Positions 58,759 to 64,000 of a stretch of DNA of 64,000 nt are shown here, piece after piece. Within the stretch, counting starts at the first letter, position 1. The number at the start of each line of letters is the position of its first letter. Position numbers and translations under genes: made by a program. This DNA comes from Isoetes taiwanensis (lineage: Eukaryota; Streptophyta; Lycopodiopsida; Isoetales; Isoetaceae), in the NCBI GenBank assembly GCA_021234155.1, contig JAJEKV010000004.1, positions 62,001-126,000 on the forward strand, given 5' to 3'. Under the pieces are notes generated by a model, which was not told the origin of the DNA, did no database searches, and saw only the letters and a list, made by a program, of their open reading frames with translations.

Positions 58759-59293
58759 TCACGCTAGCGGCAAGAAGTCGACAAAAGAGCATCGCCGACA
58801 AGCATCGAACGTAAGAGAGTTCAAAGTTGGAGATGATGTTTGGCTCAAGATCAAGGTGAAGCGGGTGGCTTCGGGTTGGGAATTGCAAGAAGCTTGCTCC
58901 AAGGTGGGCTGGACCTTCGAGAATAGTCGAGAGAGTAGGTAATCAAGCCTACAAGCTAGACTTGCCAGCACACCTAAAGATTCATAAGGTCTTCCGCGTG
59001 AGTTTGTTAAAAAGCACACTCCAAACCCGGGCGAAGTCTTGGACACTCAACGTTGTTGGAAATGGCGGAGGAGGAAGGCTGGAGATAGTTTCGAATTGAT
59101 TCTTGATAAAGCTTTCAAGAAAGCGAGGAGATCAGAATTCCTCCAATACTTGGTCAAGTGGAAACACTTACCCGGTGGAAAGGCGACATGGGTACTTAAG
59201 AAAGATTTAGTAAGCGGTACCCACGGTTTATGGAGCAATGGGGCGGCAAGGTCATCTCAGAAGAAATCGGCTCGGGCATGTCGATTTGTGTAG
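58759..59293 (+). pseudogene. pol: pol: GPY/F-like linker and chromodomain
   Basis: FKVGDDVWLKIKVKR (58825) is the start of the integrase C-terminal barrel. After a gap, YLVKWKHLPGGKATWVLKKDL (59145-59205) is a chromodomain of the chromovirus type, which in relatives binds methylated histone H3 or other chromatin marks and steers insertion. It follows directly on the integrase and ends the polyprotein near 59293. Confidence 0.88.
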
Positions 59294-60158
59294 ATTAATT
59301 CTATGTATAGTTAAAGATTAATCTACGATGCAACCTATGCTAGGTATGGGTCGCATGCGTGTTACCAATGATGGGACCACTACGGTGATCTCTAGGGCGT
59401 GGTGTAATGTCAATGTAGGCATGACCGCGTTCCGATGGGCGAGTGGAAGGTAGATTAGAAAGTCTACTTACGTGTCCCGAAGTAGGCGACCTAGAGAGAA
59501 AGGAGGTCATGAAGGAATGCAGCGATAGGAAAAGCACCTCTAGCCCCATATATGCTTTGATAGGAGGAATGGGGCCTTCCGCCCCATATCTGGGAAGGAC
59601 CTATCCTCCCATTTGGGCAACTAGGGTGTAGGCATGGCGGCATATAGGCACATAGCATTTGTCTCCACGGCCATAATGGAAGATTCACCCTCTTCCATGG
59701 GAGATTAGCCATGCATCCATGTAGATAGGTGGGGGTGGTTACCATATAACCAAAAATTTATTAAATAATTAAATGGTACTAACGTAGTGTCGCACTGAGG
59801 CCAATAGAAGCTCAGGAGGCAAAGGAGGTCGAGCTACGAGACTTGCAACACAAATTTTGTTGGAATGTGTTGCAAGGAGCGAAAAGTACCTCGAACAATA
59901 ATTATGGATAGGAAATGTTGAAATTTTGTCTAACTTAATGTCATAATAAGCGAGATAGCGAATAACTTGTTTAATGATGTTATGAATTGATAAGTATTCC
60001 ATAGTATGATGGCGTGATAATGTTCTAAAAATATTACCTTAGGGTAATCTTGATAAATGTATAACTATTATATTGTATGCATCACGTTGATTGCAGTTGC
60101 GAGATTAGGAAGATCCCAAGGTGGGGAGACCCACGATCTTTGCGGACAACATCATTTC
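59294..60158 (+). other. Retroelement 3' untranslated region
   Basis: Between the chromodomain and the PPT; no recognised frame. Contains a first AAGGTGGGGAGA word at 60117, a possible second polypurine tract. Confidence 0.5.
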
Positions 60159-60171
60159 AAGGTGGGGAGAA
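60159..60171 (+). promoter_or_regulatory. Polypurine tract
   Basis: AAGGTGGGGAGAA directly before the 3' LTR TGTGG; the primer for plus-strand synthesis in LTR elements. Confidence 0.8.
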
Positions 60172-61740
60172 TGTGGCGTTCGGCCACGGTATACGGTCCT
60201 AGAGCATTATCTTTGATACTGCCTCAAATCGCAGCGTACCGCCACTCCGACCGGCGTTATGCGCCGACGGATAGCCGTGTAAAGTAGCCCTAGGGGCAAC
60301 TTGCTAGGAATGTTCACATGTTATTAATGTGCACATATGCACATTAATGTGGGCACACTTTTCCATGTAGACACTTTTGCCACCTTGCCATTAATGGCAA
60401 GTGGGCCCTTTCAATTATCCCACATGCCAAAAGGGGATGGTGGAAACCCTAGCCCTAAACCCATGTCTATTTGGGGTAGGAAAACCCTAACTTGCTAGTT
60501 TTCGTCCTTAGGGTTTTAGAGCCCCTGTTTTGGTTGCCCGGGGGGCCAAAACCGCATCCCGCAGCGCTTAAGCGAATTGCCATCGGTTTCCACGAATTCG
60601 ATCAGCTCGGCGGGGATGGTTGAACTCAGGTCAGGGGAGGAGCCACTCGGGGATCAGGTATTTGGTCAATTTAATAGCTTAAACCGTCTTCTAGTCATAG
60701 AACCGGTAAGTTTAGACTATTAAATTGCCCATAGTAACTATCTAGATCTTAGATCTCTGGGACACTAACTAAAGAACCTAACTCTATGATCTAGATTAGA
60801 TCTAGTTCTTTAGTTCTTCGGTGATGTATATGGATGATGTATCTTTGTGAACTCCTTGTATTGGGAAGGGGGTAGAGGCCCTAAAGGCTTGTAGTTGATG
60901 CTCCTAGAGTAGCCTCTCTAGCACCACGGTAGATTCGGCACGTGCACAAGAACCACACACGGTTGTGGGTGAAGGGGGGGCCCGGCTTAGAAAGAGGTTA
61001 GGTGTTCGACTCTTGAGCGATCCCTATGGTGTGTTAGTGCTACCGGGGATCATTGTGACTAGGTCTAATGCCTTGCCGAGTGCGGGCAAGGCATGGGCTC
61101 TTACTGCAGGTGGGGTGGGGTTCACCTTCCAATGCGGGTTCAAGTCGAATCTGGGCGGTGGCCCTCTAGTCACCTTGAGTCGGCATGTAGACCTCACGGA
61201 GGGAGTGATCCCTACGCCCCCATCGGGCGGGGAGATGAAACCCGAGGAATAGCCCTTTTGGCTATGCATCCGTGGCTCTGATCGAGGTCCCAACACTTTT
61301 CAGCCTACTCGCAAAGTGTGCACGGGGAGGGGCGGATGGAGTGGACAACCCTATGCCATGTTCATATGCCGACCAAAGCCATTGCCATGAATTACATGCG
61401 CAATGAACTCACGGAGACCCAAGCCGTCAGTCATCCCCTTGAGTGCGAGCCACGGGTAAAGCTTCCCATATGTATTGTGCTCACCTTGTTTATGCAGATG
61501 TGATGGACCACCCTTGGAGGTGGTTATGTGCTTATGTTATATCTTGACATGTATGTTTACGCCGCATGACTAGGTTGGCCCGAGGGAGGCGGGGGTAGAA
61601 TGACACCTTCACTCTTCCCCTTTGGGACTCGTTACAGTGCGGTGATGTGTGGAGGGCCCTATATCGATTGTGGAGCTGGTATGGGGAGAACTCTGTTTGT
61701 ATCACGGTGAGGGCACCGTATGCAGTAGGGGACATCCACG
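60172..61740 (+). repeat. 3' LTR
   Basis: Collinear with 35031-36591 over its whole length. Many differences are short local scrambles in G/C-rich words rather than single substitutions, which points to consensus errors as well as age. Confidence 0.92.
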
Positions 61741-61745
61741 GCAAG
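61741..61745. repeat. Target site duplication, right copy
   Basis: GCAAG, matching 35026-35030. Confidence 0.75.
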
Positions 61746-63741
61746 TCGGTATCCCGAGCCGGGGTAAGCTTGTCATTTTCAATCATTTGTGTTGTTGGTT
61801 CTACGATAAGCTCATATCGATGATAGCTTAATGCGGGCCGATTACTCTATCACGGCAATTAAATCTTAACTAGGGGCTTAAGGTTAATTTCTCAGTTTCA
61901 TTACAGAAAGCCAGAATGTTTTGTATGTGTGAAGAAGCCTTTGAAAATGGAAGAAGGGGTTCAAATTCCCGGTTTGTTTGTCCATTCTCTTTGCGAGGTT
62001 ACTTCTGAGATGAGAAGTGGAAAAGCGAAGAAGTGCTATTTTTCTTGGATTCTAGCGTATTGGCGGTCGGATTTATAGTTTGAATGCGATATGGCATCGC
62101 ATATTTTGCTACTTTGAGATGGAGGAACAAAAGGCGGTTCTTTAATCGTGGGCTGCTGAATACGCTTCCGCTTCATCGTAAAATATCTGAGTTCTAGCCA
62201 TGTGATATGTGATATTCGGTGGATTTTGTGCAGATGGCCGGCTTGAACAAATAAGAGGAGATGGCTCGCTACTGTAGCAGGGTTTTAGAAGCTTCATTCG
62301 CTCCTGCTTTAGTGCATCCAATAGTGGCAGTTGCTATGTTGAAGTCAAATGACATCGAGATTCTTGGCAATGGATGTCAACGGGCCCTTGAAAATAGAGC
62401 CACATCAGCGTTTGACCCCATTCGTGGCGTTATGCGTAATGGGATGGGCCTAGAGGGCATATCCTGCGAATATTCCCCTATCTAATGGCTGGGAATTCAC
62501 TAGAGCGCCCATCTGCGATATATGGCACGGTTTGGATAATACCATGTATATTTGTGCTAAGGTTATGCATTGGCATAAAATTCGTCACCAGCCTTAAGCC
62601 AAAAAATTTGCAATAAGAAAAAAAACCCTATAGCTGGTCTCGGGCAAAACCCTATCCAAACCACCATTGTTTCTGCACCATAGTCTGCCATGTCGGAGTA
62701 TCCAAATAGCAGTTTCGAAGCCATGGAAACAATTGTCGGTGCCGACTCCAGAGAACAAGGATGCGGTGCCGAATCCAAAGAACCAGGAACTGATTTGGAT
62801 TGGAAAGTTTTGGGCGCCAAAGCAGATAAGAAGAGAGGTATTGCGAGATTACGGATTGCGGTTGGGTGAAATCAAGTTGCCATTTGAATCACGAAGTTGA
62901 TCTTTGAATTTGATCTTTGTGAAGAACCGATTCTTTGGGCTGAATGCCTACATTACATTGCTATTACATTGCTTGAGGAACTGAGAGTTGCAGAAAACAA
63001 ATAACCTGAAGCAAAGTTTTGATTGATTGTAGCTGATCTCTGATCACTATGGAGAGATAAGTTGCTGTACATTTTATTGCATAAATACAAAATGTTTGAT
63101 GGTTGCTCAATTGAGAAATTGTTCCTGTGCATTAGTACTCTACTTTTTTAGGATGCTTCCATGTCATTAACGATAGTTTTTGCTGATATTTAGATCTGTC
63201 CATAAACTTCAAGTAGTCAATAGCCTTGCAATAGCCATAATTGTCTTCTGTAAACAGATAATGGGATTCAGTGTTGTTATATCCGTTTGCTAACTGGAGT
63301 TATGTAACCTGTTCACAGATTTCTGCACTTTTGCTATATCCATGCATTAACCCTTTTGCATATTCTCTTGCTTATAAATTCCTTCTGTAGCATGTAGTCA
63401 ATCACATCCAAATAGAATTCTGCCACGTCTTACATCCGTCTAATCTATATCCAGTCATTAAACTTTCTATTCTGTTGCATATAGGCAAGCTCATCCAAAT
63501 AAAATTCTGCTACAAATTACATCATTCCACCCTATTTGATAGAGTTGATCTTAGAGACCGTATCCTCCTGCATTCCCAAGATAATCCTTTATCCCTTCAT
63601 TTTGGCATCTTATTACATACTGTGGGGAATATTGGCTGGCTTCCATAACAGCCTGGAGGTCTGATCATTGGGTGGTGAACTCTTAGATTAACAGTTCACC
63701 ATTTTGGAGGTCCTACCGAGATTTTCTATAAGATAGGATAA
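61746..63741. other. Right flank, mostly unassigned
   Basis: Continuation of the pre-insertion locus. It has an acceptor-like TTTCATTACAG near 61905 followed by a coding-like AAAGCCAGAATGTTTTG stretch, and a frame at 62261-62485 without a known domain. From 62940 on it is AT-rich with a twice-repeated CAATCACATCCAAATAGAATTC-like word (63410 and 63490 regions). Confidence 0.35.
62690..62869 (+). CDS. Short frame, possible first exon or ORF1 start
   Basis: MSEYPNSSFEAMETIVGADS.. runs 59 codons with LDWKVLGAKADKKRGIARLR near its end. The overlapping frame to 62900 (..GLRLGEIKLPFESRS) also looks coherent, so a frameshift is possible. Not recognised; could be part of a decayed LINE or a host exon. 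Confidence 0.25.
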   Translation: MSEYPNSSFEAMETIVGADSREQGCGAESKEPGTDLDWKVLGAKADKKRGIARLRIAVG

Positions 63742-64000
63742 ATGTGGACCAGGAGTAAGACAAAAGGGGAAGGAATGAATGAGCAGCGTGTTGAACATAC
63801 AGTTGACATGACAGAATTACCTTCTGCTTTCCATCTGCATATGAAATCCTCCCAAGTGACAGAACAGATACCTGAAGTGGTTCAAACTCCATACGCCCGG
63901 ATGCTAAATACTATGTTTGATACACCAGCTCCTGCAGAGATGCATGATCATGAAGGAGAGCCATCAATGGCTGAGCCAGTGCTTCAGACTGCAGACACAA
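63742..64000 (+). CDS. Start of an unknown open frame running off the window
   Basis: The ATG at 63742, preceded in frame by TAA, opens MWTRSKTKGEGMNEQRVEHT and stays open for 86 codons to the window end. It is hydrophilic, rich in E, M, P and T, with no domain seen. This could be the start of a retroelement gag or of a host gene. Confidence 0.4.
   Translation, partial: MWTRSKTKGEGMNEQRVEHTVDMTELPSAFHLHMKSSQVTEQIPEVVQTPYARMLNTMFDTPAPAEMHDHEGEPSMAEPVLQTADT

Larger units (their letters stand above)
35031..61740 (+). mobile_element. Ty3/gypsy chromovirus with two extra 5' gene cassettes and a nested DNA transposon
   Basis: LTRs at 35031-36591 and 60172-61740 share structure throughout and are bounded by a GCAAG 5-bp target duplication. 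Order: LTR, tRNA-Met-like PBS, leader hairpins, H3-like cassette, second cassette, gag, protease, RT, RNase H, integrase, chromodomain, PPT, LTR. Without the nested 13.6-kb transposon it is about 13.1 kb, long for a chromovirus. The extra length sits between the 5' LTR and gag. Gag-pol carries many frameshifts, so this copy cannot move by itself. Confidence 0.9.

Noticed and set aside
61746..61765. PBS-like CGGTATCCCGAGCC after the 3' LTR, as if another retroelement body began here
   Set aside because: The GCAAG target duplication lies exactly at both outer LTR ends, and no gag or pol follows, so it is taken as flank sequence resembling a PBS by chance.

Overview
The window is nuclear DNA of a land plant with a large, repeat-rich genome. 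Evidence for this: a spliced plant-type exostosin-family (GT47) gene, a MOZART1/GIP1 gene, L1-type LINEs with DUF4283 and zf-RVT parts, a chromodomain Ty3/gypsy element, a CACTA fragment with DUF4216, and a Helitron-like 3' end. The species cannot be fixed from the sequence. The repeat mix fits a fern, lycophyte or gymnosperm better than a compact angiosperm genome, but this is inference. Only two genes look like intact host genes: GT47 (18.6-20.2 kb) and MZT1 (20.4-20.6 kb), both on the minus strand and only about 190 bp apart.

Layout. 1-10.3 kb: minus-orientation LTRs alternating with about 2 kb internal segments, including a nearly identical 3,667-bp tandem duplication. 12.25-17.9 kb: a decayed LINE. 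18.6-20.7 kb: the two host genes. 21.9-22.9 kb: a second type of non-LTR element. 23.2-23.9 kb: a nearly perfect fold-back. 25-28.6 kb: small repeats, a LINE endonuclease fragment, a Helitron-like end and a MITE. 28.6-29.9 kb: another LTR followed by a clear initiator-tRNA-Met primer site. 31.9-32.7 kb: a CACTA remnant. 33.1-33.7 kb: a minisatellite.

35,031-61,740 is one Ty3/gypsy chromovirus: 1.56-kb LTRs, 5-bp GCAAG target duplication, PBS, PPT, and decayed gag, protease, RT, RNase H, integrase and chromodomain. Between the 5' LTR and gag it carries two extra gene cassettes. Each has hairpin repeats, a TATA box and a long reading frame. The first cassette encodes a histone H3-like protein with CENH3-like features behind a very long charged N-terminal tail.

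Nested in the leader hairpin of that retroelement is a 13.6-kb DNA transposon (37,041-50,626) with inverted termini and an 8-9 bp imperfect target duplication. It carries a transposase-like gene of no family I can name and a row of minus-strand genes, most with their own TATA boxes. One of these is a second, independent H3-like histone that starts with the exact ARTKQ tail motif. Neighbours include a tentative H2B-like protein, a tentative ASF1-like (histone chaperone) protein and four related small coiled-coil proteins. A GATCACACGACGCGAA motif recurs at the gene boundaries.

The notable system is therefore chromatin proteins carried by two different mobile elements, one nested in the other. 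A plausible reading is that the elements use their own nucleosome parts or histone decoys to shape chromatin on their DNA or to steer insertion. All these frames contain frameshifts, so this copy is decayed or has consensus errors. Intact relatives elsewhere in the genome would be the key evidence.
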